DNA from: Bradyrhizobium acaciae
GTDB taxonomy: Bacteria > Pseudomonadota > Alphaproteobacteria > Rhizobiales > Xanthobacteraceae
Length of the DNA: 53,304 nt
Direction: 5' to 3'
Assembly (NCBI RefSeq): GCF_020889785.1
Contig: NZ_JACMYK010000039.1
Location: 1 to 53,304, forward strand
The notes below the pieces were generated by a model that saw only the letters and a list, made by a program, of their open reading frames with translations, did no database searches and was not told the origin of the DNA. The position numbers and the translations under genes were made by a program. This document shows positions 26,501 through 34,839 of the stretch, in pieces; position 1 is the stretch's first letter; every line of letters begins with the position of its first letter.

Positions 26501-27589
26501 TCATGTCGATGTGGCGGTCTTGTCGAAAGTCGCGTCCGCCCTGGCCGAATCCGGCAAGGGATGGCCGATTGCGAAATCGGCCAGTGCCCGACGGCGGAAC
26601 TCAGTCGGCGTTTCGCCGGCCTGAGCCTTGAAGGCGCGGTTGAACGGACCGATCGATCCCCAACCGGCGTCAAGGGCGATGGTCAGCACCGGGACACGCG
26701 CTTGCGCAGGGTCGGACAACGCCGCCCGCGCCTCTTTCATCCTGTATTGGTTGACGAATTCGGTGAAGTTCCGGTGGCCGAGCCGCTGGTTGATCAGCCG
26801 CCGGAGGCGGTAGGCGGGCGCGCCCAACTGCTCGGCCAGTCGATCCACCGAAAGGTCCATGTCGCGGTAGGCGCGCTCGTGCTCCATCGCCTGCCGCAGC
26901 CGCTCTGCCAATTGGCGCTCCTCCGGGCCCATCTCCGCTGTCACGGGCATCGCCAGCGTGGTCGGCGCGGAGGGTGCCGGCTGGAGTGCCGGCTCAGGCA
27001 CAAGCGTGCGCAGGCGGATCAGAACCGCGACCACGGACAGGCCGAGCACGGCAGAGAGTTCGGGCAGCCAGCGGACGCCGGCAGCGTCCAGCACCGTCGT
27101 GCCAAGGATGACGAGACCAATGCCGCAGGCGAACACGATCCTTACGCGCCGCCGCCCCTCGACCAGGTCTGCCTTGCGCCCGGCAAGCACCCGAGCGGTC
27201 TCGAAGATCACCAGGATCAGCGTCGCGGCATGCGTCGCGTTCCAGGCCACGGCCGAGCCGGACAAGGTGGCCACGGCTGCGAGCGGCAGCATGGCAACGA
27301 AGCCGGCCCACCGCCAGCGCGTCGGCGGGTTGCTGTCGGCAAAGGCTGTCTCGGCCCAGGCGACAAACACGCCTGCGATCGAATTGCTGAGGATCCGCAG
27401 CGGAACGATCCACCAGGCGAGCATTTCGTGGATTTCGGGCGCCGTTTCGATCAGGAACGCGATCACACAGAGATCGAAGAGCAGTGTGACGCGACCGATC
27501 GGCGATCGGAGCGTGCCGGGAAATCCGATGATCGCAAGCATGCCGAGGAGCGCCAATGCGCCACCGCGAAGCCCGGTTTCAAGCAGCAT
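26501..27589 (-). CDS. Membrane-bound AraC-family regulator
   Basis: A 362-residue protein. The first 215 residues hold about seven hydrophobic helices. The last 110 or so hold an AraC/XylS DNA-binding domain: MDLSVDRLAEQLGAPAYRLRRLI, then VLTIALDAGWGSIGPFNRAFKAQAGETPTEFRR (landmarks near 265 and 320). A membrane sensor fused to an AraC domain would read an envelope or extracellular signal. I prefer ATG 27589 because GGGAGG lies six bases upstream; ATG 27607 is possible. It lies 150 bases downstream of the SagB-type gene and is followed by the acyltransferase. Confidence 0.87.
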   Translation of the reverse strand: MLLETGLRGGALALLGMLAIIGFPGTLRSPIGRVTLLFDLCVIAFLIETAPEIHEMLAWWIVPLRILSNSIAGVFVAWAETAFADSNPPTRWRWAGFVAMLPLAAVATLSGSAVAWNATHAATLILVIFETARVLAGRKADLVEGRRRVRIVFACGIGLVILGTTVLDAAGVRWLPELSAVLGLSVVAVLIRLRTLVPEPALQPAPSAPTTLAMPVTAEMGPEERQLAERLRQAMEHERAYRDMDLSVDRLAEQLGAPAYRLRRLINQRLGHRNFTEFVNQYRMKEARAALSDPAQARVPVLTIALDAGWGSIGPFNRAFKAQAGETPTEFRRRALADFAIGHPLPDSARADATFDKTATST

Positions 27590-27739
27590 GGTGAACCTCC
27601 CGGCCATGTCCTGACTCGAACGATGGGCGCTTGCAAGCCAAGAAGCGCTCTTCGGCGGCAGGGTCTGGCCCGAATGGACGCAAGACACGCCACGATCGGC
27701 GGGCTCAAACGTGTCCGCCTGAAACGCCGAGCTGGCTCT

Positions 27740-29197
27740 CTAGCTTGCAGCCAGCGGTTTCTTGCCGCGTCCGAGTGCAAATTGACCGACCGGGCTCTCG
27801 ACATGAAATTCGAGCTCGGTGATTTTCGCAAACAGATCGATGTTGGTCGTGCCGATGGCGCAGCCGCCAAGGCCCATATCAGTCGCCGCCAGATAGAACG
27901 TCTGGATCATGGTGCCGACATCCTTCAGGATCAGCGAATATGCGATTGAGCTGTATTTCCAGGACACCCGCCCGAAACGCGCGGCGATCGTGATCAGGAC
28001 CTGCGGCGGGCCGGGCGCGTCCATGGCAAACGCGGCCGCCGTCGAGAGCGCCTGGAGCTGGTGGGCGGAAGCGCCGATCGCCACCAATGCGTGACCGCCT
28101 GCATCGTAATGGTAAAATCCGCGCGCAAGCCCCTCGCAGTTCGAGACCGCCAGGTACAATTCCAGTTCGTAAGCGCTGCCCGCCGATGGATAGGGCCTCG
28201 CGCTGTAGGTGACTTCAGGGCCGTCGTCAAAACTCGCTCCGCTCTTCCATTCCGATAGCACGCGGGCGGTGGTGTCGAGAAACTGTGCGAGTTCGGCGAG
28301 CGTGACCGGGTGCTGGTCGTCGAAGTCTCGTATTGAATGGCGTTCACGCAACAGCTTCGCGAAGGGCGAGACCGGCTCCCGCGTGGAGAATTTGTCGAGG
28401 GCGATCTTCTCGCCTGGCCAACGCGGACGTATCGCAGGCAGCGGTGGAACGACGCCCGCATAGGTGAACGCACCGCCGACCGGATCGGCATGCCGGCCCT
28501 CCGTGCTCCGCGTGTGAAACACGAGATCGTGGAAATCCCAGAGAACGAGGTTGCCGTCGCCTTCGTTCTCCCGGAGGCCGTCGCCGCCTTTCGCATTGAG
28601 CTTGATCAGCATCTGGCTGTCGAGCAGCAATCCGAGCAGATCGAGATTCAGGAAGGTTGCGTGGCGACGAAGCTTGCTGACCTGCTGGGGCTGCGACAGG
28701 GCCGCGAGGGTGGCCGCGATGGCGGGATCGCAAATCCGAAACAGCGCCCCGGCGCGCGGCGATTCCAGCACCATCTCGTTGCCGCGCCGGCGCAGATAGG
28801 CGAAGCGCGACAACACGATGGTATCACCGTTCCCCAGCTTTGCGCGCTGCGGCCAGTATTCGGCGAGCTGCGGCTCGATGATCACGAGGTCCTGCTCCTC
28901 GCGCGGAGAGGATAGGCGGTATTCGATAAGCCCGTGCCGCGCCAGTCGCTGCACCAGGGCATGAACCTGCCTCGCGAGGGCACTTCTGCCGGCAAAGGAG
29001 GCGAGCGGCAGGCCGGAGGCGAGGTGTCCCGCACGGTCGATCGCAGCCGCGCTGAATTGTCCCAGATTGACCGTATAGCCGCCGAGGGCAGCGGCGATGC
29101 TTCCGTCGGCCTGCATATGCAGGGAAAAACGACCGTTCAATCGGGCGACGATGACTGGTGCGATCTTCTTGGCCGGCTTTTTCCGGAGAACGCGCAC
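27740..29197 (-). CDS. SagB-type azoline dehydrogenase
   Basis: A 485-residue protein of the SagB/nitroreductase group. The C-terminal 220 residues are the flavin domain: RERHSIRDFDD, then RPYPSAGSAYELELYLAV, and TFYLAATDMGLGGCAIGT near the end. The N-terminal 220 residues resemble the extra domain of other SagB proteins. In thiazole/oxazole-modified peptides this FMN enzyme oxidises azolines to aromatic azoles. GTG 29197 lies 12 bases after the stop of the cyclodehydratase gene, so the two are coupled. Confidence 0.9.
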   Translation of the reverse strand: MRVLRKKPAKKIAPVIVARLNGRFSLHMQADGSIAAALGGYTVNLGQFSAAAIDRAGHLASGLPLASFAGRSALARQVHALVQRLARHGLIEYRLSSPREEQDLVIIEPQLAEYWPQRAKLGNGDTIVLSRFAYLRRRGNEMVLESPRAGALFRICDPAIAATLAALSQPQQVSKLRRHATFLNLDLLGLLLDSQMLIKLNAKGGDGLRENEGDGNLVLWDFHDLVFHTRSTEGRHADPVGGAFTYAGVVPPLPAIRPRWPGEKIALDKFSTREPVSPFAKLLRERHSIRDFDDQHPVTLAELAQFLDTTARVLSEWKSGASFDDGPEVTYSARPYPSAGSAYELELYLAVSNCEGLARGFYHYDAGGHALVAIGASAHQLQALSTAAAFAMDAPGPPQVLITIAARFGRVSWKYSSIAYSLILKDVGTMIQTFYLAATDMGLGGCAIGTTNIDLFAKITELEFHVESPVGQFALGRGKKPLAAS

Positions 29198-29209
29198 GGA
29201 AGCCGACCT

Positions 29210-31456
29210 TCAGGTGTGTGGAAGAAACGGAGTGAGTTCGCTTTCCAGTCGCGAGCGTTCCAATAATCCCAGCTTCACCGGAACATCGTAAATCCGGCCG
29301 GGCGCGAAGCGGCGATAGAAATGCCGCAAGCCCGGAACGAGCACTCTGACGACGGGGACTTCGACGTCGGGCCGCGTCTGGTCGAGCACGAGGAAATCAT
29401 GTCCCGCGCCGGTCGCAATCTCGATGCAGGCATTGACCTGGTCGCTCGTATTATCGTGAACCTTGAGGCTTGGTGCCGGCGGGACGATCGGATTGTCGCT
29501 GGGGATCAGGAAGGGATAGTCGTCGAGCCGCAGCGGCGTAACACCGTCAAGCGTCGGCTTCTCGCCGCTTCCGCCGCCCATCATGCCGATCGACATGAAC
29601 TGGGTCAGCTCCGTGAGGGAACGCAGCAGCGCTATGCGGCGATCGAAATGCGAGCCGGAGCCGAACTCGATATTTTCGTGTCCGTTCTGCATCCAGTGCG
29701 TGATCGCCACGTAAGAGGGAATGCCGAGATCGCTGGTAATGTCGAGCACCCAAAGCCTGCGCCCCACATCGGCAAACTGGGTTTGCAGATCCCGCACATA
29801 GGAATCGTCGAATTGCGTGAGGTCGACTTCGGCGCGCTGCAGCCGATTGTACCACCAGATGGCGTAGGCATCGCGTTCGACCAGTTCGAGGAAGCCTTGA
29901 ACGATGGCTTCCTCACGGGTGTTGCCGGCCGCACATCCGTTGGAATCCGTGTGGAAGCCGCCATAGAAAAAGTACAGCAGGCCGGTCGGAAGATATTTGA
30001 AACGCTTGTCGCGTAACGACCAGACCGGCGACCACTCGGTTCTTGTCGAGGGATCGAACGGCTCGGGAACCGGGTGTGAATCGTCCGGCTGCGGGGCATG
30101 CCTGTTCTGAAATTGCGTCTCGCTGAAAAGCTGGACGTCGTTGGGAAGAAGAGCGTCACCGGGAGCGAAATCGGTAAAGCGGCGCTTCGCCCTGATCTCG
30201 TCGCCCTGGAAAATGCCCGAATAGCGCTCGATCGCCTCCATCAGCGCGCTGGCCTCGCCCTGTTCGGCTGTGGAACCCTTGCCGAAGCTGCCGCCGCTCA
30301 GTCCGGATCTGAGCTGGTCAACGTTCCAGGCCGGCGCGGAGAAGTTGTGGTAGGCGAAGAAATTCGTATTCATCGGCAGATCGGCCTCGATCCGCTCGAG
30401 CCGCGAAACGACGCCGGTCAGCGGACTTACGTGTTTGCGGAACCGCGCGACGGTGGTTCGCGATGTCACGGTGCGGTATCCGCCGCTGGTGACGATGAGC
30501 TTTCTGCCCTCGGCAATCTCAATCGGGGTCGCCGCCCGGCGCGGGCTCTGTAGCTTCTTGCTGCCGCACGTGGGACATTGCGGGCGTTTCGCGACGTAGT
30601 GCTTGGCGATGACGGCACCAGTCAGGTCGAAGCTTGCGATGTGGTCGCGCAGGTCGGTGCGAAAACCCGAGGCAATCGCCTTCGTGATCTCCACGGCAGC
30701 GAAGTGAACCGCGGTCTGCCCAACGGTGTCGTGGACCAGGGGCGATACGGCGACGGTTTGCGCCGGTCCGCGGTCGAGAAATCCCTTGATCTCCCGATTG
30801 CGTATCATGCGATCGAACAGGCAGGTCCAGCAGGCGCTCTCGCCCGGCTTGAACACAGGTCCCACCAACGGAATCACGCCGGACGGCTGCACCAGGAGCC
30901 ACGGCGTCCCATCGGCGACGCGCTCCGCGTTCAGCTCGGCGAGCCGTCGATCAAGATAGTCGTTCACCAGCGTGATGATGAGCCTGGGCGACCGCTTGGT
31001 GATCTGAACGCCAAGCTTGCTCAAGGCCGTGCTCAGTTCCCTGCCGCCTTTGACATCGATCGATTCCACCCGCACAGGGCAATTGCGGAGATTCTGCTCC
31101 GCGACCTCCGGAGGCAGGCCGAGGCTCGCCCAATATCCATCGACGGCGCCCGCGAATGCGTGCGGTGCTCCGCTAACGACGTAACGGCGCTCCAACAGCC
31201 GCTTGATCGCTTCCTCGATCTTGTCGGCGGGAAAACTCCTTGAAAGCTGGCGAACGATCTCTGGCGCAGCCCTTCCGTTTTTTCCGATCGCCGTGGCTAC
31301 GGCACAATACAGATCGCCGTGCAGGAAGAACTTGCGATTCTCGGAATAAAGACAGACCACATTGGGAGGAATGACATAGGCGGTGAAGTTCGGCGCGAAG
31401 CGCAAAACGCCCTTGCGGGTCTGCCTCGCAGCGCGGCTCTTGCGATTGACTGTCAT
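29210..31456 (-). CDS. Fused E1-like/YcaO peptide cyclodehydratase
   Basis: A 748-residue fusion. Residues 1-95 look like a winged-helix leader-binding domain (RRE). About 100-310 is an E1/ThiF-like part with a four-Cys zinc site (Cys209, Cys212, Cys294, Cys297 in SACWTCLF and PQCPTCGSK). About 320-748 is a YcaO domain with the ATP-site motifs EASALMEAIERYSG and TREEAIVQGFLELVERDA, ending PFLPHT. YcaO uses ATP to turn Cys, Ser or Thr of a precursor into azolines. The product is a C-D fusion as in TOMM/LAP clusters. ATG 31456. Confidence 0.93.
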   Translation of the reverse strand: MTVNRKSRAARQTRKGVLRFAPNFTAYVIPPNVVCLYSENRKFFLHGDLYCAVATAIGKNGRAAPEIVRQLSRSFPADKIEEAIKRLLERRYVVSGAPHAFAGAVDGYWASLGLPPEVAEQNLRNCPVRVESIDVKGGRELSTALSKLGVQITKRSPRLIITLVNDYLDRRLAELNAERVADGTPWLLVQPSGVIPLVGPVFKPGESACWTCLFDRMIRNREIKGFLDRGPAQTVAVSPLVHDTVGQTAVHFAAVEITKAIASGFRTDLRDHIASFDLTGAVIAKHYVAKRPQCPTCGSKKLQSPRRAATPIEIAEGRKLIVTSGGYRTVTSRTTVARFRKHVSPLTGVVSRLERIEADLPMNTNFFAYHNFSAPAWNVDQLRSGLSGGSFGKGSTAEQGEASALMEAIERYSGIFQGDEIRAKRRFTDFAPGDALLPNDVQLFSETQFQNRHAPQPDDSHPVPEPFDPSTRTEWSPVWSLRDKRFKYLPTGLLYFFYGGFHTDSNGCAAGNTREEAIVQGFLELVERDAYAIWWYNRLQRAEVDLTQFDDSYVRDLQTQFADVGRRLWVLDITSDLGIPSYVAITHWMQNGHENIEFGSGSHFDRRIALLRSLTELTQFMSIGMMGGGSGEKPTLDGVTPLRLDDYPFLIPSDNPIVPPAPSLKVHDNTSDQVNACIEIATGAGHDFLVLDQTRPDVEVPVVRVLVPGLRHFYRRFAPGRIYDVPVKLGLLERSRLESELTPFLPHT

Positions 31457-31619
31457 CGGGTCAGCACGCTGATCCTGTTACCGTCACTGCCGGTTGCCGG
31501 CGCACGGCAAACCACTGCTCCGCCCAACTTGTGCGTCGAGCTCCACTGGCATTCTTCGAACAAGTTGGATCACACTCGTCCGCCATCGGCAAGCTGACCG
31601 GCCGGGCGCGGCGAACGTT

Positions 31620-31663
31620 GTAAAGAAAGAAAAAAATCGGCCGGGTCGCTCGCGGGCCCGGCC
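31620..31663 (-). terminator. Intrinsic terminator/attenuator after the precursor gene
   Basis: Read on the minus strand: stem GGCCGGG (31663-31657), an 11-base loop, stem CCCGGCC (31645-31639), then GA and a run TTTTTTTCTTTCTTT. This is a textbook Rho-independent terminator. It lies 61 bases after the precursor stop and 164 bases before the cyclodehydratase start. Partial read-through would give much more precursor mRNA than enzyme mRNA, as is common for peptide clusters. Confidence 0.85.
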
Positions 31664-31723
31664 AATGAAATCGCGACGTGTCGATGCATAGTCAGGGGGC
31701 GCTGCGTCAGGGCGCGCTGCGTC

Positions 31724-32197
31724 CTAGCACCAGCGGCAGCGGCCCCACGATGCACAGCACCCTGCGCATGTCACCCACGGCACGCCTATTCCGATCCAAC
31801 CAACGCCGCAGCCGCCACATCCACCGCAACCGACGCCGCAGCGGCAACCTCTGCACGCCCTGCATCCGCCGCAGCCTCTGCAGCCTCCGCAACCTCTGGC
31901 ACCGCCGCAGCCATGACAACCGCCGCATCCCCGCGCGAGCAGCACACCGCTCGCGACGCTTCCATGGTCGAGAAGATTGAGATGGAAGGTAGCGAGGCTG
32001 ACGTCGGCGAGTTCTTCCTCGCTGAGTGCGGTCACCTGGCCGGGCGCGAAGTTCGGCCTGTGTTGAATGTCGCCGGTTGGCACGACCGAAGCCGATGCAC
32101 CTCCCGCCAGCGAAAAAGTCAGACCGGCTACTCCCAGCGCCGGCACCGCGGCTTTGGTCATTCGCTTCTTTTTCGAAGCTTGCTTCGCCCGCTGCAT
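31724..32197 (-). CDS. Cysteine-rich azole peptide precursor
   Basis: A 157-residue probable RiPP precursor. Residues 1-37 are basic then hydrophobic (KKKRMTKAAVPALGVAGLTF, ending GGASA), resembling a signal peptide. Residues 38-88 form an acidic leader with ALSEEELADVSLATF. The core, residues 91-157, has 18 Cys mostly as GC-G-G-C and GC-R units (CGGCHGCGGARGCGGC) and ends WGRCRWC, with only one Ser and one Thr, so thiazoles are expected. ATG 32197 has GGAGG eight bases upstream. It is the first gene of the cluster and is followed by a terminator. Confidence 0.85.
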   Translation of the reverse strand: MQRAKQASKKKRMTKAAVPALGVAGLTFSLAGGASASVVPTGDIQHRPNFAPGQVTALSEEELADVSLATFHLNLLDHGSVASGVLLARGCGGCHGCGGARGCGGCRGCGGCRACRGCRCGVGCGGCGGCGVGWIGIGVPWVTCAGCCASWGRCRWC

Positions 32198-32395
32198 GGC
32201 CGCATCCTCCAAGGTTGGAAGAACGAACTCCGTAGGCCGTGATCCTACGTCGAGCGAACAAGGCAGGCAAGATTCACCGCGTCACGAAATGTAATGAGGC
32301 TGGATTGCATTCATCTTCATGAACAATGTCACCGCAGTTTAATCGATGGCACCGAATATCTGCGCCCGTGAGCAGATCGCGACGGGTGCGGTTTG

Positions 32396-33307
32396 ATGCA
32401 GTGCGGCAATTGCCGGCGCTTGAACAGGGAAATCAGCTTGGTCGATCAGCCCGGACGCTTCGCCTGGTATGAACTCCTGACGACGGACATGCGGGCAGCA
32501 GGTGCCTTTTATGGCAAGGTCGTTGGCTGGGCGACGAAAGATGCGTCGACGCCGGAGCAGGCCTATACGGTGCTTACTGCAGCCGACACTCCGGTGGTCG
32601 GGCTCATGGAGCTCCCCGAAGAGGGGCTGCGATTGGGCGCAACGCCGAGATGGGTCGGCTACGTCGCCGTCGATGACGCGGATGCGAAGGCCGCGCAGAT
32701 CCGCCGTCTTGGCGGCGCCATCCTGGTATCGCCGACCGACAGCAATATCGGCCGAATTTCAGTGGTCGCCGATCCGCAGGGAGCGACGTTTGCGCTGGTC
32801 ACCGGACTGAAATATGGCCAACGGCAACCCGGCGGGTTGGACGAGCCCGGACGCGTGGGCTGGCACGAGTTGCTGGCCGAAGACCGGAACAAGATCTTTG
32901 CGTTTTACGGCAAGCTTCTTGGCTGGCAGAAGGCCCATGCTGAAGCCGATCCGGCAGACGTGTATGAATTGTTTTCGGCGGCCGGGCAGACGATCGGCGG
33001 CATGCTCACCAAGCTTCCGAGCGTATCGCAGCCCAACTGGCTCTATTACTTCAACGTCGACGACATCGGCGTGGCCGCCGGGCGCGTTGATGCTGGCGGA
33101 GGCCGGGTCCTCCAGGGGCCGATCGAGTTACCCGATGGTTGCTGGATCGTTCGATGTGTCGATCCGCAAGGCGCCCTCTTTGCGTTGCAGGGGGCTTGGG
33201 ATCAGACGCGCCCCGAACGCCCCTCCACCTCGGAAGTCGGTTGGTCTGCCAGGTGGGGTGGCATTGCTTCAAAGGGCAGGGTGGTGCTTCACAAGACGAA
33301 GCGATGA
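32396..33307 (+). CDS. Protein with two VOC (glyoxalase-like) domains
   Basis: About 303 residues: two vicinal-oxygen-chelate domains in tandem. Repeat landmarks are FAWYELLTTDMRAAGAFYGKVVGW and VGWHELLAEDRNKIFAFYGKLLGW-like starts (residues about 22 and 155), and VVADPQGATFALV with CVDPQGALFALQG at their ends. The family covers metal-dependent lyases, dioxygenases and resistance proteins; the usual metal His/Glu ligands are not all obvious, so activity is uncertain. The start may be ATG 32396 or a later TTG at 32438. It is divergent from the precursor gene, sharing its 198-base upstream region. Confidence 0.78.
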   Translation: MQCGNCRRLNREISLVDQPGRFAWYELLTTDMRAAGAFYGKVVGWATKDASTPEQAYTVLTAADTPVVGLMELPEEGLRLGATPRWVGYVAVDDADAKAAQIRRLGGAILVSPTDSNIGRISVVADPQGATFALVTGLKYGQRQPGGLDEPGRVGWHELLAEDRNKIFAFYGKLLGWQKAHAEADPADVYELFSAAGQTIGGMLTKLPSVSQPNWLYYFNVDDIGVAAGRVDAGGGRVLQGPIELPDGCWIVRCVDPQGALFALQGAWDQTRPERPSTSEVGWSARWGGIASKGRVVLHKTKR

Positions 33308-33320
33308 GCACCGCCCTGGT

Positions 33321-33712
33321 TCAACCTGCCTTCATCGCGCCCCAGCGCGTCGTCGGCGGCGCCGCCAGATTGCCCGACAGGATCGCCTTGCCGGCGTCCT
33401 CATACTGGGTGTCGCGGGCCTGGATCTGCTGGGCGATCGCATGCATGTCGCGAAACCGTCGCTCGAACGGATTCTTGGCGAACACCGCCGTCGCGTCCGA
33501 CATGTGATAGGCGATGTCGACCACGGCGGCCAACTGGTGGATGGTCCAGGTCGAGGCGATGCGGATCGCGATGCGCCTTGCTGATTGCTTCACCGCGGGC
33601 GAGGTCGCTCCAGACGTCGTGGGCGGTCGCGTACAGATAGGCGCGCGCGGCGCGCAGGCTTGCCTCGGTGCGGCCGATCTGGCCCTGCACGGCGTTGTTG
33701 TCGCGTATCGTT
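33321..33712 (-). pseudogene. Decayed 3' fragment of acyl-CoA dehydrogenase-like gene
   Basis: Closely similar at the DNA level to the 3' end of the intact gene at 36258-37430 (about 36288-36640). Shared stretches include FAKNPFERRFRDMHAIAQQI and GQIGRTEASLRAARAYLYAT. The copy lacks the first two-thirds of the gene. One of two direct GATGC-type units near 33570 is missing (five bases), so the reading frame is broken. The tail ends PPTTRWGAMKAG instead of PPTAR. Homology stops near 33712. It is a non-functional remnant. Confidence 0.88.
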
Positions 33713-33803
33713 CGGCTGAATGAAAGAAGCCGCCAACTGAGGTGGCCAGTACTTTGCCGCCGTAGGTCTTGAATTCTTGCTGCGCCACTCAGCCAGCTCC
33801 GCG

Positions 33804-34115
33804 CTATTTGCGCAGCGACGCGATGTAAGCGGCGATATCTGCTGCTTCGGCTCGGTTCAGCGGAAAATTTGGCATCTTGGGATGCGGGTTGAGCAGGAAA
33901 AACGCCAGCTTCTCGGGACTAAAATCTGGGTTACGCGCAACTGTAGCAAATGGCGGCACATCGGCGACTGCCTGCTTCTGATCGTCGCTCACCACGTGAC
34001 AGGTAGCGCACCATCGTTTTGCCAGCTCCGCCCCGTGGTTTGCATCCGCAGCAATGGCCACCGATCCGGTCAGTTCAAACGCGACCGCAAGAATCGCTGC
34101 ATGACAGATTTGCAT
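33804..34115 (-). CDS. Small exported cytochrome c
   Basis: A 103-residue class I cytochrome c. The signal peptide covers about 1-22 (ending SVAIA). The haem motif is CATCH (in KRWCATCHVV) and the distal Met is in HPKMPNFPL. The C-terminal helix EAADIAAYIASLRK is typical. It should carry electrons in the periplasm. The ribosome site is weak; ATG 34115 is chosen because it gives a proper signal peptide. A distant paralogue lies at 35834-36196 as part of a duplicated module. Confidence 0.9.
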   Translation of the reverse strand: MQICHAAILAVAFELTGSVAIAADANHGAELAKRWCATCHVVSDDQKQAVADVPPFATVARNPDFSPEKLAFFLLNPHPKMPNFPLNRAEAADIAAYIASLRK

Positions 34116-34276
34116 TGAGCAAGATTCCAACTCGATGGATCGCTTGTACCGCTGATCGGCCACCTCTTGAAGGGGGCAGATGATTGCGATACTTTCGTGC
34201 CGCATTGCAGCACGGCCGTATCCCTTGTGGGATCGGGGTCGGATCGACTTGGTCGAGTGATAGGACGCCTGTCCTG

Positions 34277-34441
34277 ATGCCTGAAGAGATCGCGAACGCC
34301 AACATTGCGTATTTCGAGATGCTCCTTGAGACCGAAACGGACGCGGAGAGGCGTGCCGCCATCGAACGTCTGCTGGCGGAGGAGAAACTAAAGGTCGCCG
34401 CCTTGCGCAATCCCCGGACCGAGGACAACAAAAAGCGCTGA
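34277..34441 (+). CDS. 54-residue helical protein, copy A
   Basis: A small acidic, helix-forming protein with core NIAYFEMLLETETDAERRA and then RLLAEEKLK. It has the same length as the protein at 35387-35551 and about 20 identical positions, including ANIA, LLETETDA and LLAEE. The paralogue is the main evidence that it is real. AGGAC lies ten bases before ATG 34277. Its 3' end overlaps the convergent gene at 34388-34627. The function is unknown; a single coiled-coil hairpin is likely. Confidence 0.7.
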   Translation: MPEEIANANIAYFEMLLETETDAERRAAIERLLAEEKLKVAALRNPRTEDNKKR

Positions 34442-34627
34442 GTTGGAGGCCTTCCATTCGCGCCAATGGGTTGGATGAATGGCCACGGGGGCGGCTGTCT
34501 CTGCGCTTACCCAACCTCGAAGCACACGGCGGCACGGAAAGACAACCGCGTGGGTTTCTCCAGCGTCGAGAACCGCGACTTCGAGATCACGGTCGAACGG
34601 TGCGCTCGCTATCGTCTGCCAGTCCAT
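34388..34627 (-). CDS. 'APFDRDLE' small protein, copy A
   Basis: A 79-residue protein whose first 58 residues match the protein at 35632-35817: APFDRDLEVAV, VVFPCRRVLRGW and HPTHWREW here, against APFDRDLELAV, LVFPCRRALEGW and HLTHWRNW there. The start at ATG 34627 aligns exactly with the paralogue's start; ATG 34690 would add 21 residues. It runs on about 20 residues past the paralogue's end, into sequence antisense to the 54-residue gene, so the original stop was probably lost. The opening DWQTIASAP recalls short proteins of the 'W-x-PIETAP' type. The function is unknown. Confidence 0.65.
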   Translation of the reverse strand: MDWQTIASAPFDRDLEVAVLDAGETHAVVFPCRRVLRGWVSAETAAPVAIHPTHWREWKASNSALFVVLGPGIAQGGDL

Positions 34628-34839
34628 AGTAAAATGGTCTGGCAGTTCCTTGGCAGCGTCTTTGACCTTCATCAATTCAAGCTTGGTCATTGTTCGTCGG
34701 ACATCGCTAATGGACACTCTCTGCTCATGTTGGCCCGAGCATCCTGGCCTCATCGAGTATCATCTAGCCCGAAGGAGCCGTATTTGAAATTCGGGTGGTG
34801 TCCGTAAGGGACTTCCCGGATCAGGAGAGGTAGGTTAGC

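Noticed and set aside
31724..31930. Repetitive GC-rich units resembling a tandem repeat or CRISPR-like array
   Set aside because: The periodicity comes from GC-G-G-C codons of the peptide precursor core; there are no unique spacers of constant length.
33713..33803. Coding remnant starting MAQQEFKTYGGKVLATS upstream of the dehydrogenase fragment
   Set aside because: Fewer than 30 codons before it runs into the pseudogene in a wrong frame; no relative recognised, so not listed as a gene.
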